A stretch of DNA of 64,000 nucleotides from Herbaspirillum rubrisubalbicans (GTDB lineage: Bacteria; Pseudomonadota; Gammaproteobacteria; Burkholderiales; Burkholderiaceae_D): the NCBI RefSeq assembly GCF_003719195.1, contig NZ_CP024996.1, positions 2,418,001-2,482,000 of the forward strand, written 5' to 3'. Positions 55,688 to 64,000 of this stretch are shown here, piece by piece. The notes below the pieces were generated by a model. That model saw only the letters and a program-made list of their open reading frames with translations, did no database searches and was not told where the DNA came from. Made by a program: the position numbers and the translations under genes. Within the stretch, counting starts at the first letter, position 1; every line of letters begins with the position of its first letter.

Positions 55688-55775
55688 GATGGCCTTCGTC
55701 TATGTCTATGGGATGGCTGGGTTGAAAAGGCGTCTGCGACGCCAAGGGAAGAAATCGGTTTGCCGCGGCCCACCT

Positions 55776-57524
55776 TCAGTGGCTGCGCCCACGGCGCCAG
55801 GCCTGGGCTCGCGCCAGCCAGCGACTGCCGGCGGCATACATGAGCAGCGAGGCTGCGGCCGAGGTCAGCAGGATCAGGGTCGACATGGCCGCGGCGGGTC
55901 CAACGTCGCCGGCGTCATCCATGTTGAGCACCGCCACCGAGGCCAGCACCGTATCGGGCCGGTACAGGAAGATCACCGCCGAGACCGTGGTCATGGAAGA
56001 GACGAACAGGTAGCGGAAGATCTCCAGCATCTGCGGCAGGCACAGCGGCACGGTCACGCGCAGGAAGGTGTTGAGCAGGGGCACCTTCAGCGACAGCGAG
56101 GCGGCTTCGAATTCGGGGTCGAGCTGCTTCAAGGCAGTCACCGCAGTCAGGTGCGCGGTGGTGTAGAAGTGCACGATGCAGCAGAGCACCAGCAGCGTCA
56201 TGGTCCCGTAGAGGAAATGGAAGGGATTGGCCGGGTGGTTGAAGAACAGCAGACTGCCCAGTCCCAGCACCAGGCCGGGTACCGCCATGGGCAGGAAGCT
56301 CAACATGCGCAGGATCGGCGCCAGCCACGCCTGGCCGCGGGTCTTTTCCATCAGCCAGGCGCCGCTGAAGATGACGATGGTACCCACCACGCTGGTGCCG
56401 CAGGCCAGCCGCAGGCTGTTCCAGTAGGCCAGCCAGCCGCCGCCGTCCATGTTGTCGAAGTCGTAGTGCTGCAGTGTCAGTTGCAGGTTGTAGGGCCACA
56501 GCTTGACCAGCGAGGCGCCCATGGCCACCACGATCATCAGCAGGATGGCGGCGGCGATGAGGACCACGGCCAACAGGTTCACGCCATCGCGGCGCCAGTC
56601 CGGGCGCGGTACGTAGGCTTCCGAGCGGCTGCTCATGCTGGCGCGCTGGCGGCGTTGCAGCCAGCCGTCCAGGCCGAAGGTCAACAGCGCCGGCACCAGC
56701 AGCAGCAAGCCGATCAGCGCCCCACGCCCGAACTGCTGCTGGCCGACCACCGCCTTGTAGGCTTCCACCGCCAGCACGCTATAGGCGCCGCCGGTGATCT
56801 TGGGCACGCCGAAGTCGGTGATGGTCAGGGTGAAGACCAGGCACAGCGCGCCGAACAGACCATAGCGTGTGGCCGGCAGGGTGACGGTGGTAAAGATGCG
56901 CCAGCGCGAAGCACCCATGGCGTGGGCGGCGTCATAGAGGCGGCCATCGGCCTGCGACAGCGCCGACAGCAGGATCATCATGGCGTGCGGGAAGGTGTAG
57001 AACACTTCACCCAGCAGGATGCCCCAGAAGCCATAGATGCTGCCATCCATCCATTCCTTGAACAGACCCTGGTTGCCGAACAGGTAGATCAGCGCGATGC
57101 CCGGCAACAGCGAGGGCGCCAGCAGCGGCAGCAGGCCGATGCCGCGCCATAGTCCTTTGCAGGGGATGCAGGTACGCTGCAAGGCGTAGGCAAACACATA
57201 GGCCAGCGGCACGGTGACTACCGCCGTCACCGCCGAGACCCACAGGCTGCGCCCCAGCAGGGGCAGGAAATTGATGTGGGAGAACAGGTCCATGAAGGGC
57301 TGGATGCCGGCCCAGCCGCCCTCGGGCTTCATGACCGCTTGCGCCAGGATGAACCAGAGCGGTCCCACCAGGCCCAGCGCCAGCAAGGCCAGCAGCAGCC
57401 ATTTGAAGGCGGCCAGCAGCCATTGGCTGCGGTCGGTGCCGGTCACTGCGGCGCCTTGTCGTGCGGCTTGGGGCTGGTCGTGGGCCATGGGCGGCGTCGC
57501 AGGCAGGGACGATTGCATGGTCAT
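55776..57524 (-). CDS. ABC transporter permease, fused two-domain (2-aminoethylphosphonate type)
   Basis: This inner-membrane permease has about 582 residues and two homologous halves, each with roughly six membrane segments and an EAA-like loop (YDAAHAMGASRWRIFTTVTLP in the first half, FEAASLSLKVPLLNTFLRV in the second). This is the fused PhnU/PhnV-like or FbpB-like layout. The start is uncertain between ATGs at 57524 and 57518. I use 57524, which lies within nine bases of the ATPase gene end. It is flanked by its ATPase and binding protein genes. Confidence 0.85.
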   Translation of the reverse strand: MTMQSSLPATPPMAHDQPQAARQGAAVTGTDRSQWLLAAFKWLLLALLALGLVGPLWFILAQAVMKPEGGWAGIQPFMDLFSHINFLPLLGRSLWVSAVTAVVTVPLAYVFAYALQRTCIPCKGLWRGIGLLPLLAPSLLPGIALIYLFGNQGLFKEWMDGSIYGFWGILLGEVFYTFPHAMMILLSALSQADGRLYDAAHAMGASRWRIFTTVTLPATRYGLFGALCLVFTLTITDFGVPKITGGAYSVLAVEAYKAVVGQQQFGRGALIGLLLLVPALLTFGLDGWLQRRQRASMSSRSEAYVPRPDWRRDGVNLLAVVLIAAAILLMIVVAMGASLVKLWPYNLQLTLQHYDFDNMDGGGWLAYWNSLRLACGTSVVGTIVIFSGAWLMEKTRGQAWLAPILRMLSFLPMAVPGLVLGLGSLLFFNHPANPFHFLYGTMTLLVLCCIVHFYTTAHLTAVTALKQLDPEFEAASLSLKVPLLNTFLRVTVPLCLPQMLEIFRYLFVSSMTTVSAVIFLYRPDTVLASVAVLNMDDAGDVGPAAAMSTLILLTSAAASLLMYAAGSRWLARAQAWRRGRSH

Positions 57525-57532
57525 GGGCCGAC

Positions 57533-58666
57533 TCAGGCAAACACCTGCAGCGCCTGGCGCGGCAGGGCCACCCACAGGCCATCGTCATTGCCAGCATTGG
57601 CGGGCAGGGCGGCGATGCGTTCATGGGCTTCGGTACTGACATCGGCCAGCAGCGACTGCCCCGGCAGCGCATCGGCAGCCAGTGCCAGGCGGTAGCGGTT
57701 GCCCAGATAGATGCGGTCCACCACGCGCGCCTGGAAGCGATTGGCGCAGGCAGGGCTGGCGAACAGTTCGACCGCCTCGGGCCGGCAGAACAGGCGACCG
57801 CTGGCCAGTTCGGCTTCTTCCGGCTGCACTTCCAGGCGCAGCGTGCCCACCGCCACCTGCGAGCCGGAGACGCGGGTAAAGGGCAGCCAGTTGGCATGAC
57901 CGATGAAGTCGGCCACGAAGGGCGAGGCCGGGCGGCGATAGACCTCGGCCGGGGTGCCGAATTGCTCGATGCGGCCATGCTGCATGACGGCGATGCGGTC
58001 GGCCATCACCATTGCCTCTTCCTGGTCGTGCGTGACCATCAGGGTGGTGATGCGGAACTGCTTTTGCAGACGGCGGATTTCCAGTTGCAGATGTTCGCGC
58101 ACCTGGGCATCCAGCGCCGACAGTGGTTCGTCCAGCAACAGCAGCGAAGGCGAGGGTGCCAGCGCCCGGGCCAGCGCCACGCGCTGCTGCTGGCCACCGG
58201 ACAGCTGGCCGGGATACTTGGCCTGGCTGCCGGCCAGGCCCACCATGTCCAGCATGGCGGCCACCCGTTCCTGGCGCGCCTGGCGCTTCATGCCGGTCAA
58301 GCCATAGGCGACGTTGTCGGCCACGCTCAGGTTGGGGAACAGGGCATAGGACTGGAACAGGATGCCGTAGTCGCGTGACTGCGGCGGCAACTGCGAGATG
58401 TCGCGGCCAGCGGCCACGATCTGCCCGGCGTCCTGGCGCTCCAGCCCGGCGATGGTGCGCAGCAGGGTGGTCTTGCCGCAACCCGACGGACCCAGCAGGC
58501 AGACCATCTCACCCTGGCGTACTTCCAGCGACACCCGATCCAGTGCGGTGAAGGCGCCGAAGCGTTTTTCGATGGCGCGCACCGACAGGAAACGCTGCTC
58601 GGTCTCGCTCTCTTCGGGCGGGCAGGACGGTCTCGCAAGCGCGGCGGCAGAGGGTGTGGGCATCAT
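57533..58666 (-). CDS. ABC transporter ATP-binding protein (2-aminoethylphosphonate type)
   Basis: This 377-residue ATPase energises the permease. It has Walker A GPSGCGKTT, a Q-loop in LFQSYALFPN, the signature LSGGQQQRVALARAL, Walker B LLLLDEPLSALD and the switch His in VTHDQEEAMVMAD, followed by a C-terminal TOBE-like domain. ATGs at 58666 and 58663 are equal candidates, and the frame open to 58777 is not supported. As first gene of the minus-strand operon it probably has its promoter in 58667-58800. Confidence 0.88.
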   Translation of the reverse strand: MMPTPSAAALARPSCPPEESETEQRFLSVRAIEKRFGAFTALDRVSLEVRQGEMVCLLGPSGCGKTTLLRTIAGLERQDAGQIVAAGRDISQLPPQSRDYGILFQSYALFPNLSVADNVAYGLTGMKRQARQERVAAMLDMVGLAGSQAKYPGQLSGGQQQRVALARALAPSPSLLLLDEPLSALDAQVREHLQLEIRRLQKQFRITTLMVTHDQEEAMVMADRIAVMQHGRIEQFGTPAEVYRRPASPFVADFIGHANWLPFTRVSGSQVAVGTLRLEVQPEEAELASGRLFCRPEAVELFASPACANRFQARVVDRIYLGNRYRLALAADALPGQSLLADVSTEAHERIAALPANAGNDDGLWVALPRQALQVFA

Positions 58667-58961
58667 CGTGGAAGTGTTCTCGCTAGGTCGCAGTGTTGCC
58701 CAAAGGCAGTGCCCATGCGGCATTGCGCAGTGACAGGGCAGGCCCGGGTTCGAAGGCAAGCGGATGGTACGGCGCAAATATGACTGCTGGATGACGCCCC
58801 CTGCCGTGATAGCGGGGTGGAATCCTTGCTATAGATTGAAGTTATGGATCGCCGGTCCGGCTCCCGCTGCCAGGGAATCCCGGTCAGTAAACCTGGTCCA
58901 AAGCTTCATTGACGTAGTCTTTTGAGTGAAGCAAGATCAGTCAGCTTGATGGGAGACCAGA

Positions 58962-59486
58962 ATGAAGAAAAATGCCAAACCTGCCCGCCGTCCCGGGATG
59001 CGCCTGGCCATCTCTGGAGTGGGCGTGGCAGCCATGCTGGCCGCCTGCTCGGCGCCGGAGAGCACCCAGCAGGAGCGTGATGCCCTGGCCCGCAGCCTGA
59101 TCGAACAGAAAAAGACCACCGAGGACGCCACCTCCACTGCCACCACCCCGGATGGCTACAAGGTGGACCTGGCCCGGCGCATCTCCCAGGTCAATTTCAC
59201 CAGCGTCTACGTGGAGCGTCCCCAGGCCCTGCTGCGCTCGGTGATCGTCATCAAATACGTGGTCGATGGCGACGGCAACCTGATCAAGAGTGAAATCCTG
59301 CGCAGCAACCGCGACAAGCACGCCGAAGCCAGCGCCTTGAGCAGCCTGAAATCGGCCGCACCTTTCCCCAAGCCGCCCCCGGCCTTGCTGAAACAGGGGC
59401 GTATCGAGTTATCTGAAAGTTGGCTTTTCAATAATGACGGCCGCTTTCAGCTACGCAGCGTGGCGCTGGCGCAGATGGATCAATAA
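58962..59486 (+). CDS. TonB-C-domain lipoprotein
   Basis: This is a predicted lipoprotein of 174 residues with a lipobox LAAC (Cys29) after a hydrophobic segment, a Gln/Lys/Thr-rich linker, and a C-terminal TonB-like domain (VIVIKYVVDGDGNLIKSEIL and following). It lacks the usual N-terminal membrane anchor of true TonB proteins, so it probably does not energise receptors. It may bind peptidoglycan or other envelope proteins. It stands alone upstream of ppiD. Confidence 0.8.
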   Translation: MKKNAKPARRPGMRLAISGVGVAAMLAACSAPESTQQERDALARSLIEQKKTTEDATSTATTPDGYKVDLARRISQVNFTSVYVERPQALLRSVIVIKYVVDGDGNLIKSEILRSNRDKHAEASALSSLKSAAPFPKPPPALLKQGRIELSESWLFNNDGRFQLRSVALAQMDQ

Positions 59487-59543
59487 GGGGAGCACATCGC
59501 GCCGGGCTGGCCCGCCGAAGATGCCGGTGGGCATTGGCATGTG

Positions 59544-59549
59544 TATAAT
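59544..59549 (+). promoter_or_regulatory. Putative -10 element in front of a short transcript
   Basis: A perfect TATAAT lies 63 bases before the terminator at 59612-59635 and 158 bases before ppiD. The predicted transcript would begin near 59556. No good -35 is seen. Confidence 0.45.
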
Positions 59550-59555
59550 GTCGCG

Positions 59556-59635
59556 CGAGCACGACGGTGTGCGTTGTGCGTCCCAGGTCTCATGGGCCTG
59601 CGCCGGATCAGGGCGAACGCGAGTTCGCCTTTTTT
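59556..59635 (+). ncRNA. Candidate short RNA or ppiD leader with attenuator
   Basis: This is a stretch of about 80 bases between a TATAAT and a strong intrinsic terminator, without a coding frame. It contains a CCCA/TGGG hairpin near 59582-59595. It could be a small RNA, or a leader that attenuates ppiD transcription. I see no match to 4.5S, 6S or other common RNAs. Confidence 0.3.
59612..59635 (+). terminator. Intrinsic terminator upstream of ppiD
   Basis: GGCGAAC-GCGA-GTTCGCC (59612-59629) is followed by TTTTTT. The stem is perfect and the loop is GCGA. It lies 125 bases after the lipoprotein gene stop, too far to be an ordinary close terminator of that gene, and 71 bases before ppiD. Confidence 0.85.
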
Positions 59636-59706
59636 CTTATCCGCGGGCGCCAGCGCGCAGTCTTCGCTGACCTTCATTGACCAGATCGTTTATTGATTGG
59701 CTATAC

Positions 59707-61626
59707 ATGTTTGATTTCATTCGTACTCACCAGCGCCTGATGCAGTTCTTGCTGCTGCTGTTCATCTTTCCGTCGTTCGCCTTCTTCGGCCTGGAAGGCT
59801 ACAGCCGCCTGACCGACGACAGCGGCGTGGCCAAGGTGGCCGGCCAGACCATCACCAAGGAAGAATGGGACGCCGCGCACCGCCAGCAGCTGGAACGTAT
59901 GCGCCAGGTCTATGGCAACCAGTTCGACGCCAAGATCTTCGATAGCCCCCAGGCGCGCCGCGCCATCCTGGACAACCTGATCGCCCAGCGCGCTCTGGGC
60001 GCCGAAGTGGTGGCCAACAAGCTGGTGGTGCCGGACCAGGTGCTGCAGCAGAGCATCCTGCAGATCCCCGGCCTGACCAAACCGGACGGCAGCTTCGACA
60101 ATGAACAGTACCGCGTGCTGCTGGCCGCCCAGGGCCTCACCCCCAAGTCCTATGAAGCCAGCCTGCGCCGCGAGATGGCCGTGCAGCAGTTGAATGCCGC
60201 CATCCAGAGCACCGCTTTCGCCCCCAAGACCGTGGCCGAGAACCTGTCCAACCTGAATGACCAGGAACGCACGGTGCAGATGCTCAATTTCAAGCCGGAG
60301 AGCTACGCCGCCCAGGTCAAGATCAGCGACGACATGTTGAAGGCCTACTACGACAAGAATGGCGCCCGCTTCGAAACCCCGGAACAGGCCGACATCGAAT
60401 ACGTGGTGCTGGACGCAGCCGCCGTGGCTGCCCAGGCCAGTGTGACCGATGACGACATCAAGTCCTACTACGAGCAGAACCAGAAGCAGTACACCACCGA
60501 AGAGCAGCGTCGTGCCAGCCACATCCTGATCGCCGTCAAGAAGGATGCCTCGGCTGCCGACAAGGCTGCCGCCAAGAGCAAGGCCGAAGCCCTGGTGGCG
60601 CAACTGCGCAAGAATCCGGGTGACTTCGCCAAGTTGGCCAAGGCCGATTCGCAAGACCCCGGCTCGGCCGAAAACGGCGGCGACCTGGGTTACTTCGGCA
60701 AGGGCGCCATGGTCAAGCCCTTCGAAGATGCCGCTTTCAGCCTCAAGCAAGGCCAGATCAGCGATCCGGTGGAATCCGACTTCGGCTACCACATCATCGA
60801 AGTGACCGGCATCAAGCCGGCCGCGGTCAAGCCGCTGGACGCGGTCAAGGCCGAGATCGGTGCCGAGATCAAGAAGCAGATCGCCGCCAAGAAGTATTCC
60901 GAGATGGCTGACCAGTTCAACAACCTGGTCTATGAAAACGGTGACAGCCTCAAGGCCGTCTCCGACAAGCTCAAGCTGAAGATCCAGACCGCTTCCGGCG
61001 TGACCCGTACGCCCAATCCGGCCGCTGGTGCTGCGCCCTACAACAACGCCAAGTTCCTGACGGCGCTCTTTACCGACGACGTCATCAAGGGCAAGCACAA
61101 CTCCGAAGCCGTGCAGACTGCGCCCAACACCCTGGTGGCCGGTCGAATGACCAGCTACAAGCCGGTCACCAAGCGTCCCTTCGACGAAGTCAAGGCTGAG
61201 GTGCAGAAGGATGTGCTGGCCGCCGAAGAACAGGCACTGGCCGTCAAGGCTGGTCAGGAACGCCTGGCGCAGTTGCAGGCCAAGGATGATGCCACGGGCT
61301 TTAGCGACCCCAAGGTGGTGTCGCGCGTGAAGTCCGAGGGCTGGACCCAGGAAGCCTTCAATGCCGTCATGAAGGCCGATACCGCCAAGCTGCCTGCGTA
61401 TGCAGGCGCCGAGACCACCGGCCTGGGTTACCAGATCTACCGCATCACCAAGGTGGAACAGCCCAAGACGGTCGATACCGCGCGCCGCAAGGCCGAACAG
61501 GAGCAGATCACCGCCGCCCTGTCGCAACAGGAAGCCCTGGGTTACCTGGACTACCTGCGTGAAAAGGCCAAGACCAAGCTCTTGAAGGGCGCCACCGCCG
61601 TCAGCGGCGACGACGCCGCCAAGTGA
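59707..61626 (+). CDS. ppiD: Peptidyl-prolyl isomerase PpiD / SurA-N-domain chaperone
   Basis: PpiD is a membrane-anchored periplasmic chaperone that meets substrates leaving the Sec translocon. The 639-residue protein starts [23 protein letters not shown], the conserved N-terminal anchor (residues 13-30). A SurA-N-like helical domain follows, then one parvulin domain at about 255-365 ([13 protein letters not shown] and [16 protein letters not shown]), then a second helical part. The start at 59707 fits the family better than the TTG at 59677. It is closed by the terminator at 61734. Confidence 0.95.
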   Translation: MFDFIRTHQRLMQFLLLLFIFPSFAFFGLEGYSRLTDDSGVAKVAGQTITKEEWDAAHRQQLERMRQVYGNQFDAKIFDSPQARRAILDNLIAQRALGAEVVANKLVVPDQVLQQSILQIPGLTKPDGSFDNEQYRVLLAAQGLTPKSYEASLRREMAVQQLNAAIQSTAFAPKTVAENLSNLNDQERTVQMLNFKPESYAAQVKISDDMLKAYYDKNGARFETPEQADIEYVVLDAAAVAAQASVTDDDIKSYYEQNQKQYTTEEQRRASHILIAVKKDASAADKAAAKSKAEALVAQLRKNPGDFAKLAKADSQDPGSAENGGDLGYFGKGAMVKPFEDAAFSLKQGQISDPVESDFGYHIIEVTGIKPAAVKPLDAVKAEIGAEIKKQIAAKKYSEMADQFNNLVYENGDSLKAVSDKLKLKIQTASGVTRTPNPAAGAAPYNNAKFLTALFTDDVIKGKHNSEAVQTAPNTLVAGRMTSYKPVTKRPFDEVKAEVQKDVLAAEEQALAVKAGQERLAQLQAKDDATGFSDPKVVSRVKSEGWTQEAFNAVMKADTAKLPAYAGAETTGLGYQIYRITKVEQPKTVDTARRKAEQEQITAALSQQEALGYLDYLREKAKTKLLKGATAVSGDDAAK

Positions 61627-62085
61627 CCCTGGATGGGGCAGGACGCGCACCGGGATCGTGAATCGGCGCGTGGCTATGCCCCAGGGCAGGGAGTTGTCGG
61701 CATGACTGCCACAATTGACTAAAAAATTTATACAGGCCGCTTTTCCAGCGGCCTTTTTTGTTTCATCATGGACACCGGGCGCTGCATTCGAGCGGATGCG
61801 CGAGGGAGCCGGCACTGGGGGAATCCACTTCATTGTTTCCAACTAGCGTTGGCGTTTCGTCCTTTTTCCACTTGGTGGGAAATCTCGTGGGAATACACAG
61901 GTTTTATGCTGCACAGATGAAATTCCTGTCATCCGCATGTCATGTAGCGTCGTTTCGGAAGTAACGTAAACGGCTGCCGTACATGTTGTCGCTTTCTCCA
62001 GTCGACATTCGAAAACAATGCAGGAAGCGTTTCCACGAGAAAAGCCTCCGCTGCCCGTTTTGCCCTGAATACCGACCACGTTTTT
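61627..62085. other. Non-coding region between ppiD and the amidotransferase gene
   Basis: These 459 bases include the ppiD terminator at 61734-61759. The rest has lower GC and TTTTT/GAAA-rich stretches. Short frames on both strands have no family resemblance. I see no convincing RNA gene or operator. Confidence 0.6.
61734..61759 (+). terminator. Terminator after ppiD
   Basis: GGCCGCT-TTTCC-AGCGGCC (61735-61753) is followed by TTTTTT. It is a strong intrinsic terminator about 108 bases after the ppiD stop. Confidence 0.88.
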
Positions 62086-62805
62086 ATGCCTGCCCCAGTC
62101 CTGATCATTCAAACCGGCGACGCCAATCCTGCCCTCAAGACTAACTACGGTGGTTATGCCGACCAGATCGGCTGCGCTGCCGGCCTATGCCAGAGTGAAA
62201 TCGAAGTGGTGACCGTATATGAAGGCCAGCGCCCGGCCTGCCCACGCAGCTATCGGGCGGTCTTCATCACCGGTTCTCCGGCCATGGTGACCGACAAGGA
62301 AGACTGGAGCGAGCGCACCGCCGAGTGGATCCGCGACGCCGCCGAGCTGGACACGCCCATGTTCGGCATCTGCTACGGTCACCAGTTGCTGACCCACGCC
62401 TTCGGCGGTGAAGTCGGCTACAACCCGGCCGGCCGCGCCGCCGGCACCATGCACGTGAAGACGCTGGAATGCTGCCGCCAGGATGAATTGCTGGGCGCGC
62501 TGCCTGCCGAATTCCCGGCCCACATGCTGCACATGCAGTCGGTGCTGCGTCCACCCAAGGACGCCATCGTCATGGCCCGCTCCCCGCTGGACCCGCACCA
62601 CGTCATCAAGCACAAGCACAACGTCTATTCGACCCAGTTCCACCCCGAGTTCTCGCCCGAATTCGTGCGCGCCCACCTGCATTACTACGCCGATATCTAT
62701 CGCGGCTGCGGCATCGATGCCCAGGCGCTGTGCGACAAGGTGCGCGAGACGCCGCAGTCCACGGGCTTGTTGCGCCGGTTCCTGGAGCTGTACGCGCGGC
62801 ATTGA
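62086..62805 (+). CDS. Class I glutamine amidotransferase-like protein
   Basis: This 239-residue protein is a stand-alone class I glutamine amidotransferase domain. The nucleophile Cys96 lies in GICYGHQLL, and the catalytic His-Glu pair lies in FHPEFS near residue 185, so glutaminase chemistry or a related gamma-glutamyl hydrolase activity is possible. No synthetase partner is adjacent. It resembles proteins annotated as GMP synthase-like glutamine amidotransferases, which often work in gamma-glutamyl compound breakdown. It is followed by a bidirectional terminator. Confidence 0.85.
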   Translation: MPAPVLIIQTGDANPALKTNYGGYADQIGCAAGLCQSEIEVVTVYEGQRPACPRSYRAVFITGSPAMVTDKEDWSERTAEWIRDAAELDTPMFGICYGHQLLTHAFGGEVGYNPAGRAAGTMHVKTLECCRQDELLGALPAEFPAHMLHMQSVLRPPKDAIVMARSPLDPHHVIKHKHNVYSTQFHPEFSPEFVRAHLHYYADIYRGCGIDAQALCDKVRETPQSTGLLRRFLELYARH

Positions 62806-62847
62806 AGCGCTGTTGATCAGTTGGCCTTAGCCGGCCGCAGATGACGC

Positions 62848-62888
62848 AAGCCCCTGTCACCGGTATGGTGGCAGGGGCTTGGTGTTTT
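62848..62888. terminator. Bidirectional terminator between amidotransferase gene and tesA
   Basis: AAGCCCCTGTCACC (62848-62861) pairs with GGTGGCAGGGGCTT (62867-62880) with one mismatch, followed by TGTTTTT. It lies between convergent genes, about 43 bases from the amidotransferase stop and 23 from the tesA stop. Confidence 0.8.
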
Positions 62889-62902
62889 TAGGGGCAGGGC
62901 GC

Positions 62903-63622
62903 TTACTTCAGTCCCAGCAAGGGCTTCAGATACGGCCAGACATTGTCCAGCAACCGTGGTTGCGCCTGTTCATTGGGATGGATGCGATCGGCCTGGAACT
63001 GCGACAGATCGGCGGCAATGCCTTCGAAGAAGAATGGCACCAAGGCCAGCTTGTTGGCCTTGGCCAGGTCCTGGTACATGGCGGCAAAGCGGCGCGTGTA
63101 GTCGGGACCGTAGTTGGGCGGGATCTGCATCCCCACCAGCAGTACCTTGGCCTTCTGCGCGTGCGCCAGATCAATCATGGCTTGCAGGTTGTCCTGGCTG
63201 GTTTTCAGTGGCAGGCCGCGCAGGGCGTCGTTGGCACCCAGTTCGATCACCAGCACGGCCGGCTTGTGCTGCGTCATCAGCGCCGGCAGGCGGTTGCGTC
63301 CGCCGATGGTGGTGTCGCCGCTGATGCTGGCATTGACCACCTGGAAGCCGGATTTGTCCTGCTGCAGCCGTTGCTGTAACAGGGTGGTCCAGCCGCTGCC
63401 GCGCTGCAGGCCGTATTCGGCCGAGAGGCTGTCGCCGAGCACGAGCAGGTTTTTTGGGGCAGAATAGGCGCTCGTTGCCGCCAGCACCAGGGCCAGGCCC
63501 AGCAGCAGGCGCAACAGCCCGTTGCTTAGCGCCGTGCGCGCCGACCCGATCCCGGACCACCTTGCCCGATTGCCTTGAATGCCTGCTTCCGCTACCGCCA
63601 GTCCCGCCATCATTGCCGCCAT
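62903..63622 (-). CDS. tesA: Arylesterase / lysophospholipase TesA-like (SGNH hydrolase)
   Basis: This is a periplasmic GDSL esterase of the TesA family. The GDSL block is LVLGDSLSAEYG with nucleophile Ser65. The GxND block is ELGANDALRG, and the catalytic Asp-His pair is near DRIHPN at the C-terminus. A signal peptide core lies at residues 36-54. The longest start (63622) leaves a 35-residue n-region, which is unusual, so ATG 63610 or TTG 63514 may be the real start. The gene is divergent from an ABC ATPase, as tesA is from ybbA in E. coli. Confidence 0.82.
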   Translation of the reverse strand: MAAMMAGLAVAEAGIQGNRARWSGIGSARTALSNGLLRLLLGLALVLAATSAYSAPKNLLVLGDSLSAEYGLQRGSGWTTLLQQRLQQDKSGFQVVNASISGDTTIGGRNRLPALMTQHKPAVLVIELGANDALRGLPLKTSQDNLQAMIDLAHAQKAKVLLVGMQIPPNYGPDYTRRFAAMYQDLAKANKLALVPFFFEGIAADLSQFQADRIHPNEQAQPRLLDNVWPYLKPLLGLK

Positions 63623-64000
63623 TGAAGTCCTTCAGTTGTCCAAACACGTTGCCGACGTCGCCGCGCCTTCTGGACGGCTGACCATCTTGAGCGGCATCGA
63701 TTTTACCGTGGCTGCCGGTACCACGGTGGCCATCGTCGGCGCCTCCGGTTCCGGTAAATCGACCTTGCTGGGCCTCTTGGCTGGACTGGATACCCCCAGC
63801 GAAGGTTCCGTGCGCCTGGATGGGGAAGACATCTACGCCCTCGACGAAGACGGCCGGGCGCTGCTGAGGAAGCGCAAGCTGGGCTTCGTATTCCAGTCCT
63901 TCCAGTTGCTGGGCCACCTCAATGCGCTGGAAAACGTGATGCTGCCGCTGGAGTTGCGCGGCGACAGCCAGGCCCGCACCAAGGCCGAACAGATGTTGGG
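63579..64000 (+). CDS. ybbA: ABC transporter ATP-binding protein, YbbA/LolD-like (partial, cut by window end)
   Basis: The frame from ATG 63579 continues to the window end (about 140 residues seen). It shows Walker A GASGSGKSTLL at residues 54-64 and the Q-loop VFQSFQLLGHLNALENV, typical of MacB/LolD/YbbA-type ATPases of exporters with large permeases. The position divergent from tesA matches the tesA-ybbA-ybbP order of E. coli, so the permease ybbP is expected just beyond the window. The 5' end overlaps the longest tesA reading by 44 bases. Confidence 0.85.
   Translation, partial: MPASATASPAIIAAIEVLQLSKHVADVAAPSGRLTILSGIDFTVAAGTTVAIVGASGSGKSTLLGLLAGLDTPSEGSVRLDGEDIYALDEDGRALLRKRKLGFVFQSFQLLGHLNALENVMLPLELRGDSQARTKAEQML

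Noticed and set aside
55602..57152. 516-codon plus-strand frame across the permease gene
   Set aside because: It is antisense to a clear ABC permease and very rich in Gln, His, Gly and Arg, as expected for a shadow frame.
61843..62112. 89-codon minus-strand frame between ppiD and the amidotransferase gene
   Set aside because: It lacks a ribosome binding site and family similarity and overlaps the start of the amidotransferase gene.

Overview
The window is about 64 kb of high-GC, densely coding chromosome from a betaproteobacterium. Gene order and protein style fit the Burkholderiales, most likely Oxalobacteraceae and probably Herbaspirillum or a close relative. This is inferred from synteny and protein sequence, because no rRNA is present. 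I saw no complete prophage, insertion sequence, CRISPR array, rRNA or tRNA gene. Almost everything is core genome with a few accessory catabolic islands.

Positions 1-20.4 kb (mostly + strand) carry the classic translation and envelope cluster rpsB-tsf-pyrH-frr-uppS-cdsA-dxr-rseP-bamA-skp-lpxD-fabZ-lpxA-lpxB-rnhB and a SpoU-family RNA methyltransferase. It links translation factors, UMP kinase, undecaprenyl and phospholipid precursors, outer-membrane protein assembly and lipid A synthesis. It ends at a DUF6314 gene convergent with ppsR, which lies divergent from ppsA.

Positions 20.4-27.3 kb hold an NfeD/SPFH membrane pair, a serine beta-lactamase-like hydrolase, a CpxRA-like two-component system on the minus strand with CpxR-box-like repeats upstream, and a TPR/glycosyltransferase-like protein. 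Positions 27.3-32.4 kb hold smpB divergent from ratA-rnfH, then guaB and guaA. Behind guaA lie a terminator, a short AT-rich stretch and a truncated TPR gene, which look like a recombination scar.

Positions 32.4-37.3 kb carry a cupin, a DUF72 protein, the queuosine genes queE and queD, tadA, ldcA and a DUF1439 protein. Positions 37.5-46.6 kb carry a YbiT-type ABC-F ATPase, nadA-nadC, then on the minus strand nadB with a patatin/beta-barrel protein, and purT next to a perfect 20-bp inverted repeat.

Positions 46.8-58.7 kb are the most accessory part. They contain a LysR-regulated CitMHS transporter/AtuA-like operon, an MHS-type MFS transporter with an unusual extracytoplasmic loop and tandem terminators, and a four-gene operon for uptake and probable oxidation of 2-aminoethylphosphonate-like compounds. 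The last part (58.9-64 kb) has a TonB-domain lipoprotein, ppiD, a class I glutamine amidotransferase, and tesA divergent from a truncated ybbA-like ABC ATPase cut by the window end.

I did not find a clearly new multi-gene system. The best leads are regulatory: an array of alternating 7-mer half-sites at the queE promoter, CpxR-box repeats upstream of the CpxRA-like genes, a C10 tract before qmcA, the guaA scar, and a possible short RNA upstream of ppiD.
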